Assembly: GCA_938017795.1 (NCBI GenBank)
Contig: CALIJZ010000028.1
Span: forward strand, 1 to 64,000
Origin: an uncultured Bacteriovoracaceae bacterium
GTDB taxonomy: Bacteria; Bdellovibrionota; Bacteriovoracia; Bacteriovoracales; Bacteriovoracaceae
Direction: 5' to 3'
DNA length: 64,000 nt
In this document: one piece after another, positions 29,323 to 38,527 of the stretch
How the letters are laid out: each line of letters opens with the position of its first letter
How positions within the stretch are numbered: position 1 is the stretch's first letter
Translations under genes and position numbers: made by a program
The notes under the pieces: model-generated
What the model saw: the letters and a program-made list of their open reading frames with translations, nothing else
The model's database searches: none
What the model was told of the DNA's origin: nothing

Positions 29323-29763
29323 TTTTTTTATCATTATTATTTTTTTTACTCCATTATGAGCCCGGATTTTTGTACCAACAATTTTAAAACCATTGCGAAT
29401 ATTATGAATCATCATATCGTTATAGCGATGATCTGTATGAGTCCTTATTTCTTTATAGCCTTTGATCTTGGCCCAGTTATGTTGGATCTCAGTTAGTTCC
29501 CTTGCAATTCCATTTTTTCTATAAGCTTTTAATACTCCGCCCATCCATGAGTGAAAAAGTCCATCTTCAGCAAAGCCAACTTTAAAACCTAATGTGTGTG
29601 ATTCGTTCTTTGCTATTAATACTAAGTAGTCTATTTTGTTGGTTGAGCGCTCTCTTAGATTTTCAATCGGATAAGCATCATCAAAGAGTTGGGAATATAT
29701 AGAGTGAAGTTCACGCAACATGCTTTCATTAAGTTCAAAGTGTTTTTCAATGATATAATCCAT
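29311..29763 (-). CDS. GNAT family N-acetyltransferase
   Basis: About 150 residues from MDYIIEKHFELNESM; the frame is open to 29847, with no clear RBS at either start. The acetyl-CoA loop region is seen as GGVLKAYRKNGIARELTEIQHNWAKIKGY, followed by the strand with IRTHTDHRYNDMMIHNIRNGFKIVG. These are the motif A and B regions of GNAT proteins. Acceptor substrate unknown. Confidence 0.8.
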   Translation of the reverse strand: MDYIIEKHFELNESMLRELHSIYSQLFDDAYPIENLRERSTNKIDYLVLIAKNESHTLGFKVGFAEDGLFHSWMGGVLKAYRKNGIARELTEIQHNWAKIKGYKEIRTHTDHRYNDMMIHNIRNGFKIVGTKIRAHNGVKKIIMIKKLSD

Positions 29764-29915
29764 GAGATACGTTATTCGTTCTTTTTTAATCTGAAAAGCA
29801 CTACTGAAGTTTATCAAAACTAAATCTTTATAATTATTTATGAACATAAGTATTGTTAATCGAGTAAGTGTTTAAAGCAGTTGAACTAAGAGATTAAAGA
29901 GGTTACGCTCTTGTT

Positions 29916-30413
29916 ATGAAAACAATATTAATATTTATACTACTTATGTTTTCTTGTGGAAAAGACTCAACTTCTTTGGTGGGACAATGGCAAGGACCAT
30001 GTGAGGAATATCCTCTAGTTATAAATGATGACCCACAGTCTTATACTGAAGTTCTGTCAATCAATAGTGATAAAACCCTATCCTATATCTCTGAAGAGTT
30101 TACTAACGATGATTGTACGGGCTCAATCATTGAGAAATTACAAGGAAGTTTCTCCTATATAGATTTCGAATCTAGATTAGATATTACAGTCATAAGTGAA
30201 TCCTTAGCTCCGACAATTGCTTCAAGAGTGATTGAGTTTAATGATATTGAAAAATGTGGTTTCTTGGATTGGGAACTTAATGTATTTAAAAATATAACAA
30301 CTTGTGAGGGAGGATCACCTGGTGATAAAGGAACCGTCTCTTACCAGATTGATGAGAATAAATTAACTGTAAAACTGGAAAATGGAAGCACAGTTACTTA
30401 TACAAAAAAATAA
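29916..30413 (+). CDS. Lipoprotein, possibly lipocalin-like
   Basis: 165 residues with lipobox LLMFSCGKDS. The mature start SLVGQWQGPCEEY (G-x-W) and a chain of beta strands resemble lipocalin-like lipoproteins that assess or bind small ligands, but no family is certain. Cys pairs at about 29/68 and 113/128 may form disulfides. A strong hairpin follows the stop. Confidence 0.6.
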   Translation: MKTILIFILLMFSCGKDSTSLVGQWQGPCEEYPLVINDDPQSYTEVLSINSDKTLSYISEEFTNDDCTGSIIEKLQGSFSYIDFESRLDITVISESLAPTIASRVIEFNDIEKCGFLDWELNVFKNITTCEGGSPGDKGTVSYQIDENKLTVKLENGSTVTYTKK

Positions 30414-30424
30414 TAGAATTAATT

Positions 30425-30449
30425 GGTCGTATAAAATATTTATACGACC
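30425..30449. terminator. Bidirectional terminator hairpin
   Basis: GGTCGTATA (30425-30433) pairs with TATACGACC (30441-30449), with A/T closing pairs inside. It lies between convergent genes at 30413 and 30465. Confidence 0.65.
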
Positions 30450-30464
30450 GATTAGAAAAAAATA

Positions 30465-31514
30465 TTAAAATGACATATCAAAGGTATTAAGATTTAAGAT
30501 CGTTGATGGACCTTCATAAACACTAATTGAATTTCCAGTGAAATCATGGAAACTTGAATTGTAAGTTGTTGTGATTGATGAACATACTCCAAGACAAGTA
30601 TCATAATCTGCATCTTGAGTCGTTACTAAATAGTGATCATAAAACTCATTCGTACCATCCCATCCAAAAATAACAGAATATGATTCACTTCCAGTATCTC
30701 CCTCTGAATGAAGAAGTTTTGCATTTGTAACAGATGAAAATTCTCCTGTTGCTGGAGAGAATGTACCTTCAATCTTAACTCTTATATGTCTATCGTTATC
30801 ATAGTCTTTATTTTCAAACAGAACTTCGTTGTTAGTTGAGTCGAGAACTATTTCTGTGATTGAATCAGGTTGATCAATCTTTGCAGCTAAAACACCGTTT
30901 GAATCTCTTAAGTAAAAAGTAATATGTGGAGCAGATCCCTCATCATACGTTGGACCTAGTTGTAGATCTACTTGAAAATCATATTCGGCACCAGATAAAG
31001 ACTTTTCTCTCATTGAGATGATTATTGAACCAGATGTATCATCATCATCGTTCAGATCAAATCCATCTACACCAAAACAACTATCTAACTCTGACAATGT
31101 AATACCATCTTGAATTGTAAAATCCGAGGCATATGTAAATGAATGACTTTTTTCTATTGCACAGATTACACCAGCTACAACAAAGTAACTTCCCATCATG
31201 GTATCTGGGGATTTTGAATTTGAGTTAAACATGCAGTTTGTTTTCTCTCCTGCATAACTTGGATCACCCTGGCTAACACCATCTGGTTCACCACTTGTAC
31301 ATGTAGTTGTTATCTTTGATGAACTCAAAGATCCTGTGAAGCCTGAAGTTAGTCCATTTCCGGCAGAAGAAATAGCAGCATTTGCTTGTTCAAAAACACC
31401 TAAGACTTCAGCTTCTTCTTCTGTAGAGTTTTTATTGTCATCATTGTTTTGAGTATCTGTCCCACAAGATGATGCTAGAAAAATTAGACTTAATAGTATA
31501 CCGAAGTACTTCAT
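30465..31514 (-). CDS. Large lipoprotein of unknown function
   Basis: About 349 residues from MKYFGILLSLIFLASSCGTDTQNND, a clear lipoprotein signal with an Asn/Asp-rich linker after the Cys. GGAGGATAAA precedes this ATG, so the upstream start at 31526 is not needed. The body is acidic and beta-rich, with Cys residues at TTCTSG, NCMF, VICAI, SCFG and the late pair DTCLGVC. No family recognised. Confidence 0.7.
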   Translation of the reverse strand: MKYFGILLSLIFLASSCGTDTQNNDDNKNSTEEEAEVLGVFEQANAAISSAGNGLTSGFTGSLSSSKITTTCTSGEPDGVSQGDPSYAGEKTNCMFNSNSKSPDTMMGSYFVVAGVICAIEKSHSFTYASDFTIQDGITLSELDSCFGVDGFDLNDDDDTSGSIIISMREKSLSGAEYDFQVDLQLGPTYDEGSAPHITFYLRDSNGVLAAKIDQPDSITEIVLDSTNNEVLFENKDYDNDRHIRVKIEGTFSPATGEFSSVTNAKLLHSEGDTGSESYSVIFGWDGTNEFYDHYLVTTQDADYDTCLGVCSSITTTYNSSFHDFTGNSISVYEGPSTILNLNTFDMSF

Positions 31515-31693
31515 TTTATCCTCCAATGATAAATTTGATTATATATATAATTGTATGCAGAGTTTTGTTTTAAGCAATATGGGAAAATCTAACTTCTTGA
31601 GAGAGACATGAGGACTCAATTCAATAAAGTAATTTTTTGAATTGAGTCTATAATGAAAATGAAAACCCAAATTATAGGATAGTGTAAATCTAA

Positions 31694-32191
31694 CTAAAAC
31701 TCGTCAGAACAAATATATTGATTAGAGCAACCACACCTATAAACTTCAAGACCTGCACTTTCACATTGATCAATAAAGCTTTCTTCATAATGAGTTAATT
31801 CTTGTACTGGAGTATAGTTACTGCAAGTCACTTCTTGGCCGTATACTAAACAAGTGTTTTGATCTATAAAGTCTCTACCTATCGGAAGCATTTGATCCCT
31901 AAATCCAGTTTTTACTGAGGAGTCCAGATCATTAGAACATATATGAGACTTGTTACAAAAACCAGCATTTGATTGAAAACCTAGAGAGTCACAGACTTTA
32001 GCGTATTCTCTTGATACTCCATAACTATTGTTCCATTCTTCAGTACAGTGAAGGTTGTCAGATAGCTGCAAATCCATCTCAACCATTTCAGACTTGTAAT
32101 TAAATCCGCTGATCTTTTCAATTTCAATATATTCTTGAGATATAAACTCATTGCAAGATAAAAATGTTAAAAGTAATAGTAGGTTTTTCAT
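31694..32191 (-). CDS. Cys-rich lipoprotein with internal duplication
   Basis: 165 residues, lipobox LTFLSCNE. The mature part contains two similar Cys modules. The first ends VCDSLGFQSNAGFCNKSHICSND and the last QCESAGLEVYRCGCSNQYICSDE, each with C-x3-G spacing and a terminal ICS-D. A surface-exposed disulfide-stabilised protein is likely. No family recognised. Confidence 0.65.
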   Translation of the reverse strand: MKNLLLLLTFLSCNEFISQEYIEIEKISGFNYKSEMVEMDLQLSDNLHCTEEWNNSYGVSREYAKVCDSLGFQSNAGFCNKSHICSNDLDSSVKTGFRDQMLPIGRDFIDQNTCLVYGQEVTCSNYTPVQELTHYEESFIDQCESAGLEVYRCGCSNQYICSDEF

Positions 32192-32490
32192 TAAGCTCCT
32201 TTTTTGTTGTTAATAAATAATATCATTTAATCAACCTCTCAGTTCTGACATTAGTGGCGAGGTAGGATTGTCCAAATCACTATAATTTAAAAGCTAATTA
32301 GATCGAATTTGAGGAAATCTTAACTTTAATTACCTTTCTAGAATGAATATATTTGAGTCTGTGAAACTCTCTATAGATAATCGATTAAAAAGTTCATTAT
32401 TAAAAGTGATTTTCCCAATTTAACAAAATACTAATTAATGAATTTATAATATTGGGTCAAGTAATATTTCAATAAACCGATATTTAAAAT
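32192..32490. other. Intergenic stretch without recognised gene
   Basis: About 300 bp of AT-rich sequence between divergent lipoprotein genes. Neither strand has a convincing ORF. It must hold both promoters; no consensus box pair stood out. Confidence 0.4.
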
Positions 32491-33816
32491 ATGAAAAGAA
32501 TATCAACCCTAAGCACTCTTTTAATACTTCTATCTTGCTCAGGCCTTCAGCCTAAAAGAGAATTGTCTTCACTCACTAATGAATCAAAATGTAATGAAGA
32601 TATCGAAGCTAGCTATTTTTCAAAAGATTATAAGAGAATTGAATCTATACTGAAATATTGTGATTTTAATCCTAATAAGCAATTTAAAGGTTCGTCATAT
32701 AATTTATTAGGACACACAATTAACGATAATAACTTTAAATTATTTAAAAAGTTAATGAAGCACCAAAACATAAGCTTAAAAACAATTGGGTCTTCTCATA
32801 TCAAAAAAATATCACTTGATTCTGTTAGGCTTGCTATAAAGAACAATAATAAAAAAATACTTAGATATTTGATTGAAAAAAAGCCGGAGGTATTAGAAGA
32901 GTATACTCGGTATGGAGACAAAAGGAATTTATTTTTTGATGTTCTCGACACCAACAACCCTGTTGAAGAACAAAAGGATATGATTGACTTCTTAATTAAG
33001 AAAAAATATGAAAGCAGGACTTTTGCATACGATCATTATTACAGTACCTCTGTACCAAAGTATTTAATCTCTAGGAATAAAATAAACCTTTTTAGATATT
33101 TATTAAAAAAATCAGCTGATCTTTATGGGCCAGATGATATAGAAAAACAATTAGAAGTCTCAGTTAAAATTGCTGTAACCACTGGAAACTTAGAAATATT
33201 GAAATTACTGATCGAAGAGTACGAAGTTACAAATATAAATCATACCGATCATCTTAGAGATCATGTTTTACATATTGCGATTGATAAAGGTTATACAGAG
33301 ATTGCAAAATATATAATCAATATAAATCAAATAGATCTTAACATAAAACATAATTCTGGGAAGAAATTCAGTGTTTCTCCATTAATTAATTCTATAATGA
33401 GTAATAATTTTGAGGTCTTTGAAATTTTAGTTCAAGACGAAAGAGTAGATGTAAATTTAAATAGAAGAGATGATGAAAAATATTTTCGAAATGCATTATA
33501 CTTTTCTCTAAAAAAGAAAAACACAAAGTATTTAGAGCTTTTATTAAAAAGAAAAGATCTAGTAATAGATAATCCTATGTTGGCTTGTATTACTTCTCCA
33601 TTAAGTTTGGCAATTTCCTCAAAGGATAGGTTAAAGATTGATTTGATTTTTTCTCATGAAAATATACTTTCTATTGTGGATATGGGACATGAGAAGTGGT
33701 CCTGTGATAAGAATGTGGGATGGTCAGGGTTTAAGCCAATAGATGTTGCTAAAGAGATAGGTGATGAGTATTCGATTCAAAAAATCTCAGAATTACTTAT
33801 GCAAAAGTCCAATTAA
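32491..33816 (+). CDS. Ankyrin-repeat lipoprotein
   Basis: 441 residues, signal MKRISTLSTLLILLSCSGL. Degenerate ankyrin repeats of about 33 residues follow, with units such as SVRLAIKNNNKKILRYLIEKKPE, SVKIAVTTGNLEILKLLIEEYE and VLHIAIDKGYTEIAKYIININ. Ankyrin stacks bind proteins; anchored through the lipid, it would present them in the periplasm or on the surface. The partner is unknown. Confidence 0.78.
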   Translation: MKRISTLSTLLILLSCSGLQPKRELSSLTNESKCNEDIEASYFSKDYKRIESILKYCDFNPNKQFKGSSYNLLGHTINDNNFKLFKKLMKHQNISLKTIGSSHIKKISLDSVRLAIKNNNKKILRYLIEKKPEVLEEYTRYGDKRNLFFDVLDTNNPVEEQKDMIDFLIKKKYESRTFAYDHYYSTSVPKYLISRNKINLFRYLLKKSADLYGPDDIEKQLEVSVKIAVTTGNLEILKLLIEEYEVTNINHTDHLRDHVLHIAIDKGYTEIAKYIININQIDLNIKHNSGKKFSVSPLINSIMSNNFEVFEILVQDERVDVNLNRRDDEKYFRNALYFSLKKKNTKYLELLLKRKDLVIDNPMLACITSPLSLAISSKDRLKIDLIFSHENILSIVDMGHEKWSCDKNVGWSGFKPIDVAKEIGDEYSIQKISELLMQKSN

Positions 33817-33888
33817 TAATTATCCTCTATAGTACTCATACTGCAATCATTTTTTACAAACCTTGTTAAGAAATGCTAAAAATCATCT

Positions 33889-34386
33889 ATGGATCATAGT
33901 CAATCAAAAGAAGAATTAGAAAGAGAAATTAAGCAAAGAAATCTAGCCGCTCTAAATAAGGGAGATTCGCTAGGGGCACTCTTGGTTTTCAATCTCGAAA
34001 ATTTCGCTCACCGATATCTAGAAACAAAAAAAATGAAAGATATTAAGTGCCAATATTTTGAAAAAACTTATTGGGTTGAATCTATTGAAGATGATATCTT
34101 TACCGCTCTTAAGTGGGACAATAGAGAGTTAAAAGAAAAATTAATCGACTTGTGCAAAAAATATCCAGGACAAGAATCAAAAAATATTAAAATAAAGTTA
34201 AGACTAGGAACAACTCTAGTTGGCGACGATAAGGTGAAATGTTTCTCGTCAATTAATTGGGATTTTCCAAATTTTACAAATAAAGAAAATGAAATTTCTT
34301 GTGTCCAAGACTTTGATTATTCTGACTTACTTGAGCTTAGAAATAAACATGCTGCACTTCTTGAAAAAGTAGCTGAAATCTTTTAA
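33889..34386 (+). CDS. Cytoplasmic protein of unknown function
   Basis: 165 residues, no signal peptide. The N-terminal helix is charged (SKEELEREIKQRNL). Four cysteines are scattered through the rest. No domain recognised. Followed by a ~260-bp spacer before the TIGR02147 regulator; a 35-codon ORF at 34444-34551 there is not convincing. Confidence 0.5.
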   Translation: MDHSQSKEELEREIKQRNLAALNKGDSLGALLVFNLENFAHRYLETKKMKDIKCQYFEKTYWVESIEDDIFTALKWDNRELKEKLIDLCKKYPGQESKNIKIKLRLGTTLVGDDKVKCFSSINWDFPNFTNKENEISCVQDFDYSDLLELRNKHAALLEKVAEIF

Positions 34387-34650
34387 GTCTATTTTTAAAG
34401 TTTTTTTTGATTGTCTTGTAAAAATCTAGAGTTAATCACAAATATGTTTTTAAGAAAATCTCAGACTTCAAACTTCACAGTATCAATGGCTGGGAAGCTA
34501 AATAGGGCCAGGGGAAATGCTACTATAAAAGCTTCTTTAGGTTCAATTTAAATGCAGTGAGTTATATAGGACATCTCACCTTACACTCCCCGTACACTTC
34601 AACTGGTAAGTCGTTGACTCTATATATCCTATAGGGCTATAAGCTTCTTA

Positions 34651-35445
34651 ATGAATTTAGAACTTAAGACCTATAGAACCATTTTAAAAGAAGAGCTAGC
34701 ACAACGCTGTTCAAGAAATGCTAGATATTCATTACGCTCATTTGCAAAGTTTTTAAATATCTCACCTGGAAGACTTTCTGATGTTATGAATGGTCGTTAT
34801 GGCCTATCGAGAAACTCAGCTCAAGAGATAGCTTCTAGGCTTGGGTATAACACTGAAGAATTAAATCATTTTTGCGACCTTGTTGATAGTCAACATGCAA
34901 GAGCAAAAAAAGAGAGAGAAAAAGCGAAGGAACGTTTAAAAACTAACATTCCTGAAAAACAAAACTTAACAATGGATGCCTTTCAGATTGTTTCTGATTG
35001 GTATCATTATGCAATTCTTGAACTAACTGTAACTAAAAACTTTAAAAGCTCACCAAAGTGGATTTCTAAGAAGTTAGATGTCAGTGAGCATATAGTTAAA
35101 TCGGGAATTGAACGAATGAAGCGTTTGGGGTTAATAGAAGAAGCTTCAGGATCATTAAAGGCAGTTGACGATTTTTCGGCCTCACCTAGTGGAATTCCTA
35201 GCGAGAGCATTAAAAAATTTCATACTCAAGTATTAGAAAAGGCACTTGCAGCAATTAGGGAACAGTCTTTGGATGAGCGAGACTTCTCGAGTATTATCAT
35301 GGCCATCAATCCAAAAGATATACCTGATGCAAAAGAAGAAATTAAAAACTTTCGAAGAAAATTAAATAATCGATTTGAAAAATCAAAAACTAAATCATCT
35401 GTATACTGTCTGAACATTCAACTGTTTAGACTCAGTAATGATTAA
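34651..35445 (+). CDS. TIGR02147 (DUF4423) family putative regulator
   Basis: 264 residues. The N-terminal HTH SLRSFAKFLNISPGRLSDVMNGRYGLS is followed by a long middle section with the family signature FQIVSDWYHYAILELTVTKNF and the second helical block WISKKLDVSEHIVKSGIERMKRLGLIEE. A C-terminal LDERDFSSIIMAINPKDIPDAKEEIKNFRRKL follows. This family is expanded in Bdellovibrio-like and Fibrobacter genomes. The stop overlaps the frame of the exported gene next door, suggesting joint control. Confidence 0.85.
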   Translation: MNLELKTYRTILKEELAQRCSRNARYSLRSFAKFLNISPGRLSDVMNGRYGLSRNSAQEIASRLGYNTEELNHFCDLVDSQHARAKKEREKAKERLKTNIPEKQNLTMDAFQIVSDWYHYAILELTVTKNFKSSPKWISKKLDVSEHIVKSGIERMKRLGLIEEASGSLKAVDDFSASPSGIPSESIKKFHTQVLEKALAAIREQSLDERDFSSIIMAINPKDIPDAKEEIKNFRRKLNNRFEKSKTKSSVYCLNIQLFRLSND

Positions 35446-35458
35446 ACAAGGGGAAGAT

Positions 35459-36643
35459 ATGAAAAAAATAATTTTATTATTAACGATGATATTTGTTGTT
35501 AATTCACATGCCGGAAGAGAAACAGGCAATGGAGGTTTTGCGTATGTATGTCGAGATTCAAATGGAAAAATAAGCTCTGCGAGATTACTTGATCTTTGGG
35601 AAGGAGCAGGTTTGAATACTTGGTCAAAAAGTACTCCAATGGAAAAACAAATTGAACAGGCGTTGGATAGAATCAAGGATGTTTCTCCAAACTTCTATAG
35701 TATGGTTAAGAGCTATTATCTAAGTTTTAAAGGGAAACATTTTTTATCAAATCGTACCCTGACTAAAACTGAGGATGCTTTCCCTACTTACGTTCCTGAG
35801 AAAGGATGTAACTACGAACAAGTTGCTCGTTTTGAACTAACTCTCATGGAGACTGGACAAAGAGGCCTTAGGATAAATAAAGAAATCTATCAATCTGAAT
35901 ATTTTTCAGAAACTGATAGAGCCGCTTTAATGCTTCACGAAGCAATTTATCTTGTAGATAGAAATTTTAATGATGCCCAAACTTCTGCCAGAACAAGACT
36001 ATTAGTTGCTCATTTGTTTTCAGATTCGAAACTACCCAATGCCATAAGAATGACTTTTGGAAAAATGATTGCTCTACCTACTCAATGGACCGAAAAAATA
36101 AAAAAGCGTAAAAGAGTTTTTGCAGCAGAGAACCCAAAAGAAATTGAAGTGATTTTCCAAATCGGGCACCTTGATGGAGTACAATCATACTCAGGTGAAG
36201 CCAGTGCTGAACAACGAGCAAAGCAATATAGATGTGAGATAGATGAGATAGGAGATATTGTTGCAGACACAGGTTGGATTTCAATTGGAGTGATGCTCGA
36301 CTTAGACAATCCTGATGTTGGTACTCCGGGAAATCCATACTTTGCTCTTAAGGGTAAATTTATTTCAAATACAACTGCGGCGTTAGATGACTCTATAAGT
36401 ATGATCTCTGAAGGAATCAGGTTTTCTTGTTGGAGTCGAGAAAATAAGACCTCTGAGGAAATCCCTGTAGAGTTTAAAGGCTATTATTACTTAGGGGAAG
36501 GCAATACATGTTTGAATGAATCTATTGATGGCTCAGTAATAGAAGAGTCAGGAGATAATTGTATGTCTTGGATAAAAGGAGACAAAGAAAACAGGTTCTT
36601 TGATTTTGCTCCTTTTGAAATTGTAAAAGCTTTAAATAAATAA
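35459..36643 (+). CDS. Exported protein coupled to TIGR02147 regulator
   Basis: 394 residues from MKKIILLLTMIFVVNSHAG (signal peptide); AAGGGGAAGAT precedes this ATG, 13 bp after the regulator stop. The mature start GRETGNGGFAYVCRDSNGKISSARLLDLWEG and the motif LMLHEAIYLVDRN (HE-x-x-Y) recur in exported proteins of predatory bacteria as far as I can recall, but function is not known. HE could hint at a metal site, without the full HExxH. The C-terminal third is beta-rich with Cys. Confidence 0.65.
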   Translation: MKKIILLLTMIFVVNSHAGRETGNGGFAYVCRDSNGKISSARLLDLWEGAGLNTWSKSTPMEKQIEQALDRIKDVSPNFYSMVKSYYLSFKGKHFLSNRTLTKTEDAFPTYVPEKGCNYEQVARFELTLMETGQRGLRINKEIYQSEYFSETDRAALMLHEAIYLVDRNFNDAQTSARTRLLVAHLFSDSKLPNAIRMTFGKMIALPTQWTEKIKKRKRVFAAENPKEIEVIFQIGHLDGVQSYSGEASAEQRAKQYRCEIDEIGDIVADTGWISIGVMLDLDNPDVGTPGNPYFALKGKFISNTTAALDDSISMISEGIRFSCWSRENKTSEEIPVEFKGYYYLGEGNTCLNESIDGSVIEESGDNCMSWIKGDKENRFFDFAPFEIVKALNK

Positions 36644-36658
36644 TTAAAATTAAATAAT

Positions 36659-36702
36659 ACTATCTTTTTAGTTTTGAAAAATTCTAGAAAGATAGTTTTT
36701 TA
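36659..36702 (+). terminator. Rho-independent terminator
   Basis: ACTATCTTT (36659-36667) pairs with AAAGATAGT (36688-36696), directly followed by a T-run. It ends the regulator/exported-protein operon. Confidence 0.7.
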
Positions 36703-36706
36703 TGAA

Positions 36707-37540
36707 TCATTTTCTTATAAATTTGTGGATAACTGCTTTTTTTCCTTTAGCTTCATTGGCGATATACATATTTCCTAAATCATCAAAAGCGATAGCTTCT
36801 GGTTGCCTATGTAGTTTTTTATCTAATTCCTTCCAAGCAAGAAGTTGGCCTAATGGATCAATAATAATGATAAACCTTGGGTTTGCAGAAGTTATATAAT
36901 AGTTTTTTGAAATAGGATCTTTGCCAATTCCAGACGGAGATATTTTCTTTAGCTTTTTAAGTCCAGGAATCTTTGAGAAATTAAAATTAAACCTTTGTGC
37001 TATTTCGTTGTCTTTTAGTAGAAAGATTGTTTTTCCTTTTTCTTTTTTTAGTGAGTCTTTGCATAAAGCTAAAGTCATCTGACTTTCATTGTCGTACTTA
37101 ATTCCTTCAAAATCGCATTTGAATTTTTTTAAAGTTTTTATTTTATCAACTTCATTTCTTTCAATATCAACCTTAGAAATAAGTCCATTAGATTCGATGA
37201 CTAATAAGTTTTCATCTTGCACACTGATCCCTTCAAAATCTCCCTTCTTTTTGAAATCAGTTATTATAGAAATTTGCTTGGTCTTAAAATCTAGAGAGTA
37301 GGCGCGTCCTTTTTCGTCATTAATAGCAATGAAAATATTTTCCTTCTTATAATAATCTAGACCAGAAATCTCATTAAGTTTTTTTGGTAATTCAAATGTC
37401 TCAGATGGAGAGCTGAAATCAAATTCAGAGTCATCTATGTAATGTGGTGTTGTATTTATGCTTTCAGATGATACGACTCTTCCCACTTGTTTTGAAGTGC
37501 AGGAGATCAATAATAAAAATAAAAGAGTAAAAAGTCTCAT
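36707..37540 (-). CDS. SdiA-regulated-like beta-propeller lipoprotein (YjiK-like)
   Basis: 277 residues from MRLFTLLFLLLISCTSKQ (lipobox LLISC), with GGAGGCTCTC before the ATG. The propeller-like repeats EISGLDYYKKENIFIAINDEKG, GDFEGISVQDENLLVIES, DFEGIKYDNESQMTLALC, PSGIGKDPISKNYYITSA and QPEAIAFDDLGNMYIANE match the SdiA-regulated domain pattern of E. coli YjiK. Ligand or role unknown. Confidence 0.75.
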   Translation of the reverse strand: MRLFTLLFLLLISCTSKQVGRVVSSESINTTPHYIDDSEFDFSSPSETFELPKKLNEISGLDYYKKENIFIAINDEKGRAYSLDFKTKQISIITDFKKKGDFEGISVQDENLLVIESNGLISKVDIERNEVDKIKTLKKFKCDFEGIKYDNESQMTLALCKDSLKKEKGKTIFLLKDNEIAQRFNFNFSKIPGLKKLKKISPSGIGKDPISKNYYITSANPRFIIIIDPLGQLLAWKELDKKLHRQPEAIAFDDLGNMYIANEAKGKKAVIHKFIRK

Positions 37541-37897
37541 GAGAGCCTCCAAGATATACTGAATAATATCAATAAAAGTGATTAATGATCAAATGAAGGC
37601 AATAAAATTCAAACGAGAGCTGATTTAATAGTTATAAAAAAATAGAAAAAGCTAGTGGTTATCATTCCAGCCATAGTAAATACTCATACAATCAACAAAT
37701 AAAGTTCTAAGCGATTCTGTTCTTAGGACTATATGTGAAGCGTCGCACCGTAAAAGTTTATCAAAGTTTTAGAGAAAGCAGAGCAATAGATTAAGCTTAG
37801 AATCCTTATGGGCTACCAAGTGTACAAGAAAAGAAGAAGATGACAGGAAAGTAGGAATATAATTATAATAAGAATAAATATTCTCAAGGAAACTTTT
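37541..37897. other. Intergenic stretch with one hairpin, no recognised gene
   Basis: About 357 bp. GTTCTAAG (37704-37711) can pair with CTTAGGAC (37722-37729) around a 10-nt loop with one G-T pair. Otherwise no ORF or known RNA seen. A small RNA cannot be excluded. Confidence 0.35.
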
Positions 37898-38383
37898 ATG
37901 AAATACATTCTCTTTCTTTCTCTTTTTTCTTCAACTTTATTATTTTCTTTTGAACCAAAAGTTGGAGACTTTGTTAAATATTATACTACTTTCGAAGATA
38001 GATTTGGAGTTAATCGTAGCTATACAACACACGAGATAGTGAGGATTAGTGGAGGGCAATTTAAGAAATATTCCATAACGAGGAAATTGTTTAATATAGA
38101 CAATCAGTTAATTAATAGAAAAGCTTATGAACTTCAAGATTTTGAAATCAAAGGGCAATATATTGATGATATTGTAGAATTTTGTGAGAAAAATGAAGGT
38201 AAATTAGAGAACTTGGTTGTCTATACAAAGTCGTATGAAGCATGTTTAGTCTCTACTAGCAGTTCTGGAGGAACTTCATGGTTTTGGTTTGCTCAAGACA
38301 TTCCTTTTGGCACCTTAAAGAGCAAGACTCTTTCAAGGGACAAAGAAACAATCGTCACTAAAGTGCTTTATGAATATAAGTAA
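37898..38383 (+). CDS. Exported protein of unknown function
   Basis: 161 residues, signal peptide MKYILFLSLFSSTLLFS. AAGGAAACTTTT precedes the start. The mature protein has a VGDFVKYYTTFED opening, a Cys pair (EFCEKN and EACLVS) and a Ser/Gly/Trp-rich stretch (SSSGGTSWFWFAQDIPFG). No family recognised. Confidence 0.6.
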   Translation: MKYILFLSLFSSTLLFSFEPKVGDFVKYYTTFEDRFGVNRSYTTHEIVRISGGQFKKYSITRKLFNIDNQLINRKAYELQDFEIKGQYIDDIVEFCEKNEGKLENLVVYTKSYEACLVSTSSSGGTSWFWFAQDIPFGTLKSKTLSRDKETIVTKVLYEYK

Positions 38384-38527
38384 ATCGCTTCTAAGGTCGA
38401 GTTTTTTATTATTAAATATTGACCTTTGAATTGTATTGTTTCGAATGGAAAGTTCACATAGCGATTGTACATTCTTTTCCCAAGAACTAAATCTCCAATT
38501 TCTTAAACTGCAAATATATATAAAAAT

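Noticed and set aside
34444-34551. 35-codon ORF between 33889 gene and the TIGR02147 regulator
   Set aside because: No RBS and low-complexity composition; probably chance.
36082-36338. Minus-strand ORFs inside the 35459 exported protein
   Set aside because: They are antisense shadows with no RBS and odd Ser/Leu-rich composition.
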